Part shown: positions 16,032 to 24,649 of the stretch, in pieces
Numbering within the stretch: the stretch's first letter is position 1
Layout of the letters: every line of letters starts with the position of its first letter
Source: UBA5336 sp038522375
GTDB lineage: Bacteria; Pseudomonadota; Alphaproteobacteria; Caulobacterales; Hyphomonadaceae
Assembly: GCA_038522375.1 (NCBI GenBank)
Contig: JBCBKE010000020.1
Coordinates: forward strand, 1-40,383
Direction: 5' to 3'
DNA: 40,383 nucleotides
Notes under the pieces: model-generated
What the model saw: only the letters and a program-made list of their open reading frames with translations
The model's database searches: none
What the model was told of the DNA's origin: nothing
Position numbers and translations under genes: made by a program

Positions 16032-16514
16032 TTACTGTGACGCAACAGTTTTGGCCATGCGATCGGCAAAGCGTCGAGACGCCCGCTGGGCATCGGTCCA
16101 CGTCGCCGCCCCGATCACTTGACGGATGTCGTTCTCGAACCAGTCATACTCGATCTCGGCAACCACTTCACCGGCGGCGTTGTAGGCAATCCCTGTAAAG
16201 TCAGCTCCACCGATGGCGATGGAGCGTCCGAAATCCAGGCCTGGCTCGTCGCCGAGCTGCTTGAAGGTGGGACGGTTCGGACGGGCGTCCTCGATCGTCA
16301 CGACGACGCGGGAGGCATCCGCGCCGCGCCTCTCAAACGCCTTGTTCAGTGAGTTGGCAACGAACTCCGAAAGCCGCTCGCCTTCTCGCTCACCATAATC
16401 ATCTTCAAGCTTCTCCTGAAAGTCTTCGGAATAGGCGATGTTGATTTCCATCGCCTGGGCCGGGGCGATGGCAAGGGCCAATACCAAGGCTGAAAGTGAA
16501 AGTACTTGCTTCAT
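16032..16514 (-). CDS. Secreted protein of unknown function
   Basis: 160 residues from the ATG at 16514, which has GGAG six bases upstream; longer in-frame starts lack this. The N-terminus is a signal peptide (ALAIAPAQA, cleavage near residue 22). The mature part is acidic and mixed alpha/beta, with an internal helix (ERLSEFVANSLNKAFERRG) and GRSIAIGGADFTGIAYNAAGEV, which looks like a strand pair. No catalytic motif is seen. Similar small periplasmic proteins are common in Hyphomonadaceae (inference). It is convergent with secF. Confidence 0.6.
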   Translation of the reverse strand: MKQVLSLSALVLALAIAPAQAMEINIAYSEDFQEKLEDDYGEREGERLSEFVANSLNKAFERRGADASRVVVTIEDARPNRPTFKQLGDEPGLDFGRSIAIGGADFTGIAYNAAGEVVAEIEYDWFENDIRQVIGAATWTDAQRASRRFADRMAKTVASQ

Positions 16515-16654
16515 GATCTGCTCCGTCATCTCCCTCACGATCTAGGTAAGGCTGACCACGCCTGAAGCGAGGCTGAACAGGTGGTCATGTCGGTTCAACT
16601 TCCCAAGCGACAACCGCATATCAACGAGAGCCCCACCCTTGCGGAGCGGTGCCG

Positions 16655-16867
16655 TCAGCGGTCGCCCTCCTCATCGTCGTCGCCCCCGGGGATAACGGCG
16701 CCGGCAACGGCCCCTGTCGCATTCACCGCACCTTCGGCGACATCGCCTGTGGTCCGCACGGCGCCTTCGACAACGTCACCGGCGACGCGAACCGTGGACA
16801 CGGCAAGGCATCCACCCAGCGACGGCAGGGCGAAAAGGAGGGCGACGAGCGCGGTCGCCGATTTCAT
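16655..16867 (-). CDS. Small lipoprotein with 11-residue helical repeats
   Basis: 70 residues from ATG 16867. The signal is MKSATALVALLFALPSLGGC with lipobox LGGC (Cys20). After it come three 11-residue repeats of the form VAGDVVEGAVR, TTGDVAEGAVN, ATGAVAGAVIP, then an acidic tail DDDEEG. The 11-residue period with alternating small and hydrophobic residues predicts an amphipathic helix, as in LEA-like and some envelope stress lipoproteins. An in-frame ATG at 16879 is a possible earlier start. No operon partner is obvious. Confidence 0.65.
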   Translation of the reverse strand: MKSATALVALLFALPSLGGCLAVSTVRVAGDVVEGAVRTTGDVAEGAVNATGAVAGAVIPGGDDDEEGDR

Positions 16868-16933
16868 TGAGCAGGTCATCGGAATGATCTGCCTCAGTGC
16901 GCCGCCGCGCTCAAGTGACGAGGCTGTTAAGCG

Positions 16934-17629
16934 TCAAACGGTATCCACCAGGACGATTTCCGCGTCTTCAACCGCCTCGAGTGCGATCACGGTGCCGCCG
17001 GAGATGGCCGCACCATCCCTGGCATTGAGGGTTTCACCATTGAGGGTGACCGACCCGGCAGCTAGAACAAGGTAGCCGTACCGACCCGATCGGACATCAT
17101 AGGACAACTGACTGCCCGCCTTCAGCGTCGCCCCCAAGACCTTTGCATCCTGGTTGATGTCGAGCCCACCGGGATCACCCTCTCCGGACGCCAGAACCGC
17201 CCATTCGTTGGCCCGGTCCGACTTGGGGAAAGCTTTCGCGCCCCACTTTGGCGTCCCGCCCCGGCTTCGCGGCTCAATCCAGAGCTGGAAGATCTGCGTG
17301 GTATCGGCTTCCTCATTCCATTCGGCATGGCGAACACCTGAACCAGCGCTCATCACCTGAACATCGCCGGCCTCGGTACGGCCGCGATTGCCCATCGAGT
17401 CCTCATGGGTAATCGCACCCTTCCGAACATAGGTGATGATCTCCATGGACTCATGGCCATGGGGCGGAAAACCCTGATGGGGCTGGATCGTGTCATCGTT
17501 CCAGACCCGGAGCTTGCCCTGTCCCATGCGAGCGCGGTCGAAATAGTGTGAGAATGAGAAGTGGTAGTGGGCCTCAAGCCAGGTGTTCTGGAACTGGCCG
17601 AGGTCTTCGAAACGACGAATGTCGATCAT
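16934..17629 (-). CDS. Pirin family protein
   Basis: 231 residues with a bicupin fold. PHQGFPPHGHESMEIITYVRKGAITHEDSMGN (residues ~51-82) carries the metal-binding His residues of the pirin/YhhW N-terminal cupin, and GDVQVMSAGSGVRHAEWNEE the following part. Homologues are quercetin 2,3-dioxygenase-like iron enzymes or redox-sensing regulators. It is cytoplasmic. Downstream of the que cluster on the same strand with a 106-base gap, it may be a separate transcript. Confidence 0.88.
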   Translation of the reverse strand: MIDIRRFEDLGQFQNTWLEAHYHFSFSHYFDRARMGQGKLRVWNDDTIQPHQGFPPHGHESMEIITYVRKGAITHEDSMGNRGRTEAGDVQVMSAGSGVRHAEWNEEADTTQIFQLWIEPRSRGGTPKWGAKAFPKSDRANEWAVLASGEGDPGGLDINQDAKVLGATLKAGSQLSYDVRSGRYGYLVLAAGSVTLNGETLNARDGAAISGGTVIALEAVEDAEIVLVDTV

Positions 17630-17735
17630 GATCGTCTCCTGTCCAAATGGTGTGTTGCCGTCCAGATGGGGATCGCGGCACTCTAACGTCAGGCATAGCT
17701 GATCACGTTCGGTAACGGCGCCGTGAGGGCCCGGC

Positions 17736-18167
17736 TCAGAGGTCGAGGCGGCAACGCTCGGACAGGCTCGGCCGAGACAACTCCACAGACTTCAACCCCG
17801 GAAGCGACGGCCGCAGGGCGTTGGCGACCCAGACGCACAGGCGTTCAAGGGTCGGAACATCAAGGCCGTCCAGCTCGTTGAGCAGCTTGTGATCGAGCCG
17901 AGCGGCAACGGCTTCCAACGCCGAGGCGAGGTCTGCAAAATCTTCCACCCAAAGCTGGCCCGGCTTGACCTTGCCCGCAACGGTTGCCTCGATCCGAAAC
18001 GAATGGCCATGCACCGACCGGTAGGGATGGGCTTCGTCCTTGTGACCCATGAAATGGGCGGCTTCGAAAGTCACCGCTTTTGTCACGGCAAAGGTCTGGC
18101 CCTCCACGCTCAGCGGGGCGGTCAGGGCAGTCCGATCAGCTTGTGGGTTTGCAAACTTAGTCGCCAT
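17736..18167 (-). CDS. queD: 6-carboxytetrahydropterin synthase-like protein (QueD) without the usual catalytic Cys
   Basis: 143 residues from ATG 18167, overlapping the end of queE by 46 bases. The T-fold landmarks are VTFEAAHFMGH with zinc His38, SVHGHSFRIEATV with zinc His53 and His55, and LDHKLLNEL with the Asp92-His93 pair of the active site. In classical QueD a Cys lies just before HGHSF (HKCGRLHGHSF); here that stretch is HPYRSVHGHSF, with Tyr49 in its place. It would convert dihydroneopterin triphosphate to 6-carboxytetrahydropterin in queuosine synthesis, and the operon context supports that. A GTG at residue 21 is a possible internal start; no clear ribosome site precedes the ATG. 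Confidence 0.85.
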   Translation of the reverse strand: MATKFANPQADRTALTAPLSVEGQTFAVTKAVTFEAAHFMGHKDEAHPYRSVHGHSFRIEATVAGKVKPGQLWVEDFADLASALEAVAARLDHKLLNELDGLDVPTLERLCVWVANALRPSLPGLKSVELSRPSLSERCRLDL

Positions 18168-18766
18168 GGGGGATGTGCCGTGCAGTAGGCGGCCGCAAGG
18201 GCCGTGTTCTGGTTTAGGTCTGGTCCGTCCATGGGTTGAAGGAAAAAATGGGTGAAGTCCAGATGGGTGAACCGTTCGGGCTGCGCTTCGGGTTCGGCCT
18301 GGGGATATACGAGCTTGAGTTCCTGTCCGCTGGTCTGTTTCAAGGCAGCGCCGGCCTTGGGCGACACGCAAATCCAATCGATGCCCGAAGGTGCCGCAAG
18401 CGTACCATTGGTTTCAACACCGATTTCAAAGCCTTCGCCCTTGAGTGCCGCAATAAGCGGCGGATCAAGCTGGAGTAAGGGTTCGCCGCCCGTACAAACA
18501 AGATAAGGGGCAGCATCGGCCCGCCCCCACAGCCCCAGAACATGGGCGGCCAGCGTCTCTGGCGTTTCAAACTTGCCGCCATTCTCCCCATCGGTTCCAA
18601 CAAAGTCGGTGTCGCAGAATCTGCAGACAGCGCTCGCCCTGTCGCGCTCGAGGCCGGACCAGAGGTTACAACCGGCAAAACGTAGAAACACTGCCGCACG
18701 ACCCACCTGTCCCCCCTCCCCTTGGAGGGTGAGATACGCTTCTTTCACCGAATAGATGCGGCTCAC
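18122..18766 (-). CDS. queE: 7-carboxy-7-deazaguanine synthase (radical SAM)
   Basis: 214 residues from GTG 18766, which overlaps the queC stop as GTGA; a longer in-frame ATG at 18832 lies inside queC and adds residues unlike the family. It opens SRIYSVKEAYLTLQGEG, then the cluster-binding cysteines Cys33, Cys48, Cys51 in a C-x14-C-x2-C pattern, the variant known for one branch of QueE rather than C-x3-C-x2-C. CTGGEPLLQ is the radical-SAM GGE motif. It rearranges 6-carboxytetrahydropterin to 7-carboxy-7-deazaguanine using SAM and Mg. Middle gene of queC-queE-queD. Confidence 0.93.
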   Translation of the reverse strand: MSRIYSVKEAYLTLQGEGGQVGRAAVFLRFAGCNLWSGLERDRASAVCRFCDTDFVGTDGENGGKFETPETLAAHVLGLWGRADAAPYLVCTGGEPLLQLDPPLIAALKGEGFEIGVETNGTLAAPSGIDWICVSPKAGAALKQTSGQELKLVYPQAEPEAQPERFTHLDFTHFFLQPMDGPDLNQNTALAAAYCTAHPPWRLSLQTHKLIGLP

Positions 18767-19473
18767 ACCAGGCCTTTCTTCCAGCGGTCCCAGCCGCGTG
18801 CCCGCAGCTTGCAGGCTGGGCAGATGCCACACCCATAGCCCCAGTCGTGCAAGGTCTGCCGATCTCCCTTATAACACGTATGGGTCTCTTTCACGATGAT
18901 CTCGGTGAGCGCTTCCCCGCCGAGCTTTTGCCCCAATTGCCAGGTCTGCGCCTTGTCGAGTTCCATCAGCGGCGTGTGGAGTTTGATCGGCCACTCCATG
19001 CCGAGAAACATGGCGCGGACCTGCGCATCAAGGGCCTGCCGCCGACAATCAGGATAACCGGAATAGTCGGTCTCGCACATCCCCCCGACAATATCGTTGA
19101 TGGCACGGCGGTAAGCCAGCGCGCCAGCGAGCACCATGAACATGAGGTTCCGGCCCGGCACGAAAGTGCTCGGCAGGCCCGCATCGGTCATGGCAATCTC
19201 GGTGTTGTGGGTCATTGCCGTCTCGCCGATATCGCGCAGGACGTTGGCATCAAGCATATGGTCGTCGCCGAGCTTTCCGGCCCAGTTGGCGAAACCGCCA
19301 ACGATATGGTCGCGTATCGCCTCGCGGCAATCGAGCTCGACCCTGTGACGTTGGCCGTAATCGAACCCCACCGTCTCCACCACATCGAAGCGGGATAGCG
19401 CCCAAGCCAGGCAGACCGTGGAATCCTGGCCGCCAGAAAACAGGACGAGAGCTTTGCGTTTGGGTGCATCCAT
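18763..19473 (-). CDS. queC: 7-cyano-7-deazaguanine synthase
   Basis: 236 residues. FSGGQDSTVCLAWAL (SGGQDS at residues 13-18) is the PP-loop that binds ATP, FDYGQRHRVEL follows, and the C-terminal zinc site is made by Cys200, Cys215, Cys218 and Cys221 (CGICPACKLR). It converts 7-carboxy-7-deazaguanine to preQ0 with ATP and ammonia. First gene of the three-gene preQ0 operon; queF and tgt are not in the window. Confidence 0.95.
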   Translation of the reverse strand: MDAPKRKALVLFSGGQDSTVCLAWALSRFDVVETVGFDYGQRHRVELDCREAIRDHIVGGFANWAGKLGDDHMLDANVLRDIGETAMTHNTEIAMTDAGLPSTFVPGRNLMFMVLAGALAYRRAINDIVGGMCETDYSGYPDCRRQALDAQVRAMFLGMEWPIKLHTPLMELDKAQTWQLGQKLGGEALTEIIVKETHTCYKGDRQTLHDWGYGCGICPACKLRARGWDRWKKGLV

Positions 19474-19711
19474 AGTCGCGACCTATCAGGGCTTTCGCCT
19501 CATCGGAAGGTACGATCGCCCGGTGTGATACTTTTGAGACAGGTTTCTTCTCGGCCGCGGCTGGTGTTGCTCGTTTTATGATCTTGCTTGACCTGAGCGT
19601 GGCAACTGATCACAGTTTCGTGAGGTAGTTCGCTAAGACGAACACCGCTTGAGGAAACGCTATCCGCGGGATCAGGGAAAACCCGGCCCGCCAGAGGACG
19701 AGAAAGAGAAT
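19474..19711. promoter_or_regulatory. Divergent intergenic region, queC / TonB receptor
   Basis: 238 bases between divergent starts. TTGACC at 19588-19593 (in CTTGACC, common in alphaproteobacteria) is a possible -35 for the receptor, but a convincing -10 is not seen 16-18 bases on. I see no preQ1-type or cobalamin-type riboswitch and no clear Fur box. Confidence 0.4.
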
Positions 19712-22681
19712 ATGCCAAAATCAATTGATTCGAAGTGCGCCTGGTTGGCAGGCGTATCCGCTATCACCTTGTCTGCCGTTGCCCCTTACGCGATGGCCCA
19801 GGATGCCGCTGTAACCGAGACGTCAACGCGAACCCTGCAAACGGTCACCGTGACCACCCAGAAACGGGCAGAGAGCATTCAGGACGTGCCGATAGCGGTT
19901 TCGGCATTTGACGAAAGCACGCTCGACAAGTTGCAGCTCGCAGGCGGCCCGGACCTGGTGAAGTCCATTCCCAACGTGAACTTCACGAAGGGTAATTTTG
20001 GCGGGTTCAACTTTCGTATCCGCGGGATCGGGGTGGATGCCGTCTCGACGTCGGCCGACGCCGGTGTTGGCGTGCACCTGAACGATGTTCCGCTCACATC
20101 CAACAGCCTGTTCGAGGCGGAGTTCTACGATGTGGAAAGGGTCGAAACCCTTCGTGGGCCGCAGGGAACGCTCTACGGTCGCAACGCGACGGGCGGTGTT
20201 GTGAACATCATCACCGCCAAGCCGGTTCTCGGCGAATTTCAGGCTGACGCCCGGGCAACGATCGGCAATTTCAGCACCGTGAAAGGTAAGGGATCGGTGA
20301 ACCTACCCATTGGCGACACCGCGGCCATTCGGCTCGCTGGCTCCTACCTTTCGCGCGACGGGTTCGTCGATAACCTGACCACCGGTAATTCGATCGATGA
20401 TCGGGAACTTTATTCCCTCCGGGGCTCGTTCGCTTGGGAACCCACCGACCGGCTGCGTACGCTGGTTATGATCGAGCATTTCAGCGAGGACGACTCGCGC
20501 CTTCGCTCGGGCAAGCAGTACTGTGCCACCGACCCCGTCAAAACGTCATTCCAGGGCGTCCCGATTTCGGCCTTTGACCAAATCATCACCTCGCAAGGGT
20601 GTGTCGATGCCCCCGTCACAGATCCCGCATCCCTTGGCGGGGTTAATACCGTTTCCACCCTAGGCGGCCAATATGGCCTGCTGGCCGGCTTGATTGGCGG
20701 AATTGACGCAAACGGCAATGCCATCAACGTCAACCTCGAATCGTCCGGCGTCATCCCGGATCTCCGCTCCATCGAAAGTGTGTTTGATCCAACCTTCGAG
20801 ACCGAACAGACCTTCTACATGTGGAAGGGCGAGTTCGACCTAACCGACAGCCTGACGGCCACCTATCTGGGGAGCTTCAACGAACGGGAGAACATCTCGC
20901 AGGAAGACTACAACGAAGCCACTGTCGATGTTCCGTTCAATACCGCGCCCAGCCCCTTCATCTTCCTGAATGGTGCGGAAACCGGCGCCGCTTTTGCTGC
21001 GCTATATCCAACGCTATTCCCCGGTGGCGTGGTCAGCGACCCCCAGCTTGGCGCCTCGAACCTCTACTCCCTAAGCGATATCTCAGGTTCTGAATCCGAG
21101 CAGACCACCCACGAATTGCGCCTTCAGTCGAGTTTCCCCGGCCGGTTCAACTTTAACCTCGGCGCGATCAAGGCCGATTTCGAGGTCAACCAGGGTCCGG
21201 CGCTGCAGGAGAGCTACTATGTGTTCTTCAACACATCCACGGCCTTCAACCAGCTCAACAATGCTGCCTCGGTTGCAGCCGGTGGACCTATCGTCTTCCC
21301 GATCGAGGACCCCGCCAATGTAGGAGCCACGCCAATTGACAATCTCGATGGCGTCAGTGCGCAGTATTTCCGATCCCTGACGCCCTATACCCTCGACAGC
21401 TTTGCACTGTTCGGTGAGACCTACGTCGATCTTACCGATGACCTTCAGATGACCATCGGCCTGCGCTACACCAGCGATGACAAGGAAGTCGGCCGTATCC
21501 CCACCTTCCTTAGCGTGCCGAACCTGGGCGGAGCCAACGACCCCCTCCAGTTCCAGCCGATCCCGGGCAACAGCAATGATGACGCAGGCGATGGCACCTA
21601 TAATGTCCAGTTCGAAGAGACAACGGGACGGTTTGGTTTCGACTGGTCGCCAGACCTCTCCTGGTCGGACGATTCCCTGTTCTACGCCTTCTACTCACGC
21701 GGTTACAAAGGCGGCGGCATCAACCCGCCGCAACCGGCAGGTGCAGACTTTTTCCCGCAGACGTTTGAGCCCGAATTCATCGACTCCTACGAAATCGGAA
21801 CAAAGAACACATTCGGTGGCGGCGCAGTCCAGGCCAACGCCACGGCCTTCTTTTACAATTATGAAGGCTATCAGATCACACAGATCATCAACCGTACCTC
21901 CGCCAACTTCAACGTGGATGCTGAGATCACGGGTCTTGAGCTTGAAACGGTCTGGAATCCCGCCTCAACCTTCGTCATCAACGCCAATCTCGGCCTGCTG
22001 GACGCCCAGGTTGTAGACACCTTTGGTATTGACGTGCTCGACAGGACGAATGGACGGGACGATCTCGTCGTCCTGAAACAGTTCGCCGGCGCAGCAAACT
22101 GCGTCGTGTCAGCCACAGGTTACGCCACCGTATTGGGAGCCATACAAGCCGGCGCCCTGGATCCAGGCGCCACGCTGGGGCTCTGCGACGGTGCCTTTGC
22201 GGGCCAGGAGGCGGCATTCGGGCTGGACGGCGTGACGGTATCGTATGTCGACTCCGAAGGTGTCACGCAGACGGCCACCGCGCTCCAGCCCTTCGACGGC
22301 GATGCTGTAAATCTTGACGGCAACGCCCTGCCCGGGACGCCGGAAATGACGTTCAACATCGGTGCCGAATATACCTTCGAACAACTCTCTGGATCGGCCT
22401 GGGATCTCCGCCTTCGCGGCGATTACTACTATCAGGACGATGCGTTCTCCCGCGTGTGGAACACATCGCGCGACCAGCTTGAGAGTTGGGACAACATCAA
22501 CCTGTCCATCCAACTGATCAACACCGACAGGAACCTGACCATCGAAGCCTTCGGCAAGAACATTGCCGACGATGACGTGATCACCGGCGCCTATCTGACC
22601 GATGACAGCTCCGGATTGTTCACCAACGTCTTCCTCAACGAACCGGCGACCTACGGGATCACCGTGGCCAAAACCTGGTAA
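19712..22681 (+). CDS. TonB-dependent outer-membrane receptor
   Basis: 989 residues from ATG 19712. A signal peptide (APYAMAQD) is followed by a TonB-box-like region (LQTVTVTTQKRAESIQDVP) and a plug domain with DVERVETLRGPQGTLYGRNATGGVVNIITAKP. The remainder is a 22-strand barrel (FYSRGYKGGGI, IDSYEIGTKNTF) ending in the C-terminal strand NEPATYGITVAKTW with a terminal aromatic. Two pairs of cysteines sit in extracellular loops (around residues 270-312 and 798-840). The family imports iron complexes, sugars or other large substrates; ligand unknown. No partner transporter is adjacent. A strong terminator follows. Confidence 0.92.
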   Translation: MPKSIDSKCAWLAGVSAITLSAVAPYAMAQDAAVTETSTRTLQTVTVTTQKRAESIQDVPIAVSAFDESTLDKLQLAGGPDLVKSIPNVNFTKGNFGGFNFRIRGIGVDAVSTSADAGVGVHLNDVPLTSNSLFEAEFYDVERVETLRGPQGTLYGRNATGGVVNIITAKPVLGEFQADARATIGNFSTVKGKGSVNLPIGDTAAIRLAGSYLSRDGFVDNLTTGNSIDDRELYSLRGSFAWEPTDRLRTLVMIEHFSEDDSRLRSGKQYCATDPVKTSFQGVPISAFDQIITSQGCVDAPVTDPASLGGVNTVSTLGGQYGLLAGLIGGIDANGNAINVNLESSGVIPDLRSIESVFDPTFETEQTFYMWKGEFDLTDSLTATYLGSFNERENISQEDYNEATVDVPFNTAPSPFIFLNGAETGAAFAALYPTLFPGGVVSDPQLGASNLYSLSDISGSESEQTTHELRLQSSFPGRFNFNLGAIKADFEVNQGPALQESYYVFFNTSTAFNQLNNAASVAAGGPIVFPIEDPANVGATPIDNLDGVSAQYFRSLTPYTLDSFALFGETYVDLTDDLQMTIGLRYTSDDKEVGRIPTFLSVPNLGGANDPLQFQPIPGNSNDDAGDGTYNVQFEETTGRFGFDWSPDLSWSDDSLFYAFYSRGYKGGGINPPQPAGADFFPQTFEPEFIDSYEIGTKNTFGGGAVQANATAFFYNYEGYQITQIINRTSANFNVDAEITGLELETVWNPASTFVINANLGLLDAQVVDTFGIDVLDRTNGRDDLVVLKQFAGAANCVVSATGYATVLGAIQAGALDPGATLGLCDGAFAGQEAAFGLDGVTVSYVDSEGVTQTATALQPFDGDAVNLDGNALPGTPEMTFNIGAEYTFEQLSGSAWDLRLRGDYYYQDDAFSRVWNTSRDQLESWDNINLSIQLINTDRNLTIEAFGKNIADDDVITGAYLTDDSSGLFTNVFLNEPATYGITVAKTW

Positions 22682-22739
22682 AATCTCCTCGAGCGCAGTC
22701 GCGTGCCCCTCAAGGGACGCGCGACCCGTTTGGGTGCCT

Positions 22740-22768
22740 GGGCGATCCTTTCTGGATCGCCCTTTTTT
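22740..22768 (+). terminator. Strong Rho-independent terminator after the TonB receptor
   Basis: GGGCGATCC (22740-22748) pairs with GGATCGCCC (22754-22762) over a TTTCT loop and is followed by six T. The receptor is therefore monocistronic. Confidence 0.93.
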
Positions 22769-22844
22769 GGGAAACGCGCTTGCCGGGGGCGCGCGGGACG
22801 CCGATATGCTGCGGCAAGCAATCAAAAAACCTAGAGGCTCCGCC

Positions 22845-24020
22845 ATGCTCACGCGCTCACCCCTCCATCCGTTCCTGCTGGCCGGGGCACCGGCGCTTGC
22901 GCTGTCGGCTTGTTCTGGCGAGCCCAGCGCATCAGCCGCCAACGCGTCATCGACATTTGCACCCGCCGTGACTGAGATCGCCAGCGGTCTCGAGTTTCCC
23001 TGGGGGATCGCGGTTTTGCCCAATGGCGACATGCTGGTGACCGAAAGGGAGGGCCGGCTTCGGCTGATCAGGGACGGTGCCCTGGTCGAAAGCCCTGTCG
23101 GCGGCGCGCCCAGCGATGCGCTCGTGCTACGCCAGGGCGGATACCTGGACGTCGCACTGCATCCTGCGTTCGAGACCAATCGTCTGGTCTACATGAGCTA
23201 TTCCAAGGGCACCGAAGACGAAAATCACACGGTGCTTGCGCGCGGCACACTGAGCGAGGACTCCATGTCCCTTGAAGGGGTCGAAGAAATCTTCGCCGCC
23301 AACATGCCAGGCAAGAAACGCGGGCTTCACTTCGGTTCCCGGATCGAGTTCCTGAACGATGGCACCATGTTGGTAGGCCTCGGAGATGGCTTTTCGTGGA
23401 TGGACGAGGCGCAGAATACCGCCAATCACTTCGGCAAGGTCGTCCGGCTCAACGATGATGGCACGCCAGCAGCAGACAATCCCTTTACGGATACGGAAGG
23501 TGCAGATCCCGCCGTTTTCACCTACGGCCACCGCAACGTGCAGGGCCTGGCCTACGACAGCGAGCGGGACATCATCTACGCCCATGAGCACGGTCCCAAG
23601 GGAGGAGACGAGCTCAACATCCTCACCGCTGGCACGAATTATGGCTGGCCGGAAATCACCTATGGTGTGAACTATGACGGCTCAGTCATCACGGGCGAAA
23701 CCGAGAAGGAAGGCATGGCCCAACCGGTCGTGAAGTGGGTCCCATCCATCGCGCCGTCCGGCATGGTGCTTTACACCGGCGATGTGTATCCGGGCTGGAC
23801 CGGCGACCTCTTCATTGGCGCCATGAACGGACCGGCCGGGCGAAAGCTGGTCCGCGTCGATCTGGACGATAACGGCCAGCCCCTTGGTACCGAAGAAATA
23901 GAGTTGGGTGACGGGCTTGGTTTCCGCGATGTCGTGCACGGCGCGGATGGTCACCTGTATCTCGCCACGTCTGATCTCGATGGCGCAATCTACCGCATCG
24001 ATATAGCTGAAACCTCCTAG
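22845..24020 (+). CDS. PQQ-dependent sugar dehydrogenase family protein (soluble aldose dehydrogenase type), exported lipoprotein
   Basis: 391 residues from ATG 22845, with AGAGG upstream; the open frame before this runs through the terminator and is not coding. The signal ends ALSACSG, a lipobox. The six-bladed propeller shows EFPWGIAVLPNGDMLVTEREG, GGYLDVALHPAF, LHFGSRIEFLNDGTMLVGLGDG with the catalytic-His region, YGHRNVQGLAYD, HEHGPKGGDELN and TNYGWPEITYG, all Asd/YliI-type signatures. It oxidises sugars in the periplasm with PQQ as cofactor; PQQ synthesis genes are not in the window. The next gene follows after 12 bases. Confidence 0.9.
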   Translation: MLTRSPLHPFLLAGAPALALSACSGEPSASAANASSTFAPAVTEIASGLEFPWGIAVLPNGDMLVTEREGRLRLIRDGALVESPVGGAPSDALVLRQGGYLDVALHPAFETNRLVYMSYSKGTEDENHTVLARGTLSEDSMSLEGVEEIFAANMPGKKRGLHFGSRIEFLNDGTMLVGLGDGFSWMDEAQNTANHFGKVVRLNDDGTPAADNPFTDTEGADPAVFTYGHRNVQGLAYDSERDIIYAHEHGPKGGDELNILTAGTNYGWPEITYGVNYDGSVITGETEKEGMAQPVVKWVPSIAPSGMVLYTGDVYPGWTGDLFIGAMNGPAGRKLVRVDLDDNGQPLGTEEIELGDGLGFRDVVHGADGHLYLATSDLDGAIYRIDIAETS

Positions 24021-24032
24021 GAAACGCCGACC

Positions 24033-24647
24033 ATGATTGTTCTTCACCACCTCCGCGTCGGCCGATCCATCTTTACGGTCTGGCTTCTTGAAGAGCTTGA
24101 GCTCGACTATGAGCTGAAGGTCTATCTGCGGGGCGCCGATGGCCGGTCCCAGGACGACATCAAGGCTGCCACGCCACTGGGTAAATCGCCATCGATCGAG
24201 ATTGATGGCCAAATGCTGACCGAGAGCGGTGCTATCGCCGCGTTTCTCGCAGACCGCTACGACACTGAGAACGCGCTCTCGCCCAGCCGGGAAGACGACG
24301 TCGCCTACGCCAACTACCTTCGTTGGCTGCACTACCCTGAAGGATCGGCATTCGTGCCCCTGATCTTCAAACTGATCCTGATGCGAGAGGATCCGAAACC
24401 ACCGATCATGAGCGCCTTCGCGGAGGGAGAGACAGCCCTGCATCTCGGTACGCTTGAGAAGGAACTCTCGGACAAGCCCTATATTCTGGGCGATGCGTTC
24501 CAGATCCCGGATATCGGGATCAGTTACATCGTCTCGATGGCCGACAGGCTGGGCGAACTCGGCCCCTACCCTGCCCTGCAGGCCTATTGGAAGCGAAACC
24601 AGGAACGCGCCGCCTGGAAGCGTGCCGTCGAAAAGGCCGTCGAATAG
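24033..24647 (+). CDS. Glutathione S-transferase
   Basis: 204 residues. HHLRVGRSIFTVWLLEELELDYEL (residues ~5-28) is the N-terminal thioredoxin-like domain with the Ser/Arg active-site start, ATPLGKSPSIEIDGQMLTESGAIAAFL carries the cis-Pro and the ES pair that binds glutathione, and GDAFQIPDIGISYIVSMADRLGEL is the C-terminal helical domain motif. It is 12 bases after the sugar dehydrogenase and probably co-transcribed. Convergent with recR, 2 bases apart. Confidence 0.9.
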   Translation: MIVLHHLRVGRSIFTVWLLEELELDYELKVYLRGADGRSQDDIKAATPLGKSPSIEIDGQMLTESGAIAAFLADRYDTENALSPSREDDVAYANYLRWLHYPEGSAFVPLIFKLILMREDPKPPIMSAFAEGETALHLGTLEKELSDKPYILGDAFQIPDIGISYIVSMADRLGELGPYPALQAYWKRNQERAAWKRAVEKAVE

Positions 24648-24649
24648 TA

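Noticed and set aside
19474..19711. Riboswitch before queC or the TonB receptor
   Set aside because: No preQ1 pseudoknot or cobalamin box elements were found.
22109..23179. 356-residue minus-strand open frame
   Set aside because: Crosses the receptor terminator and is antisense to two real genes.
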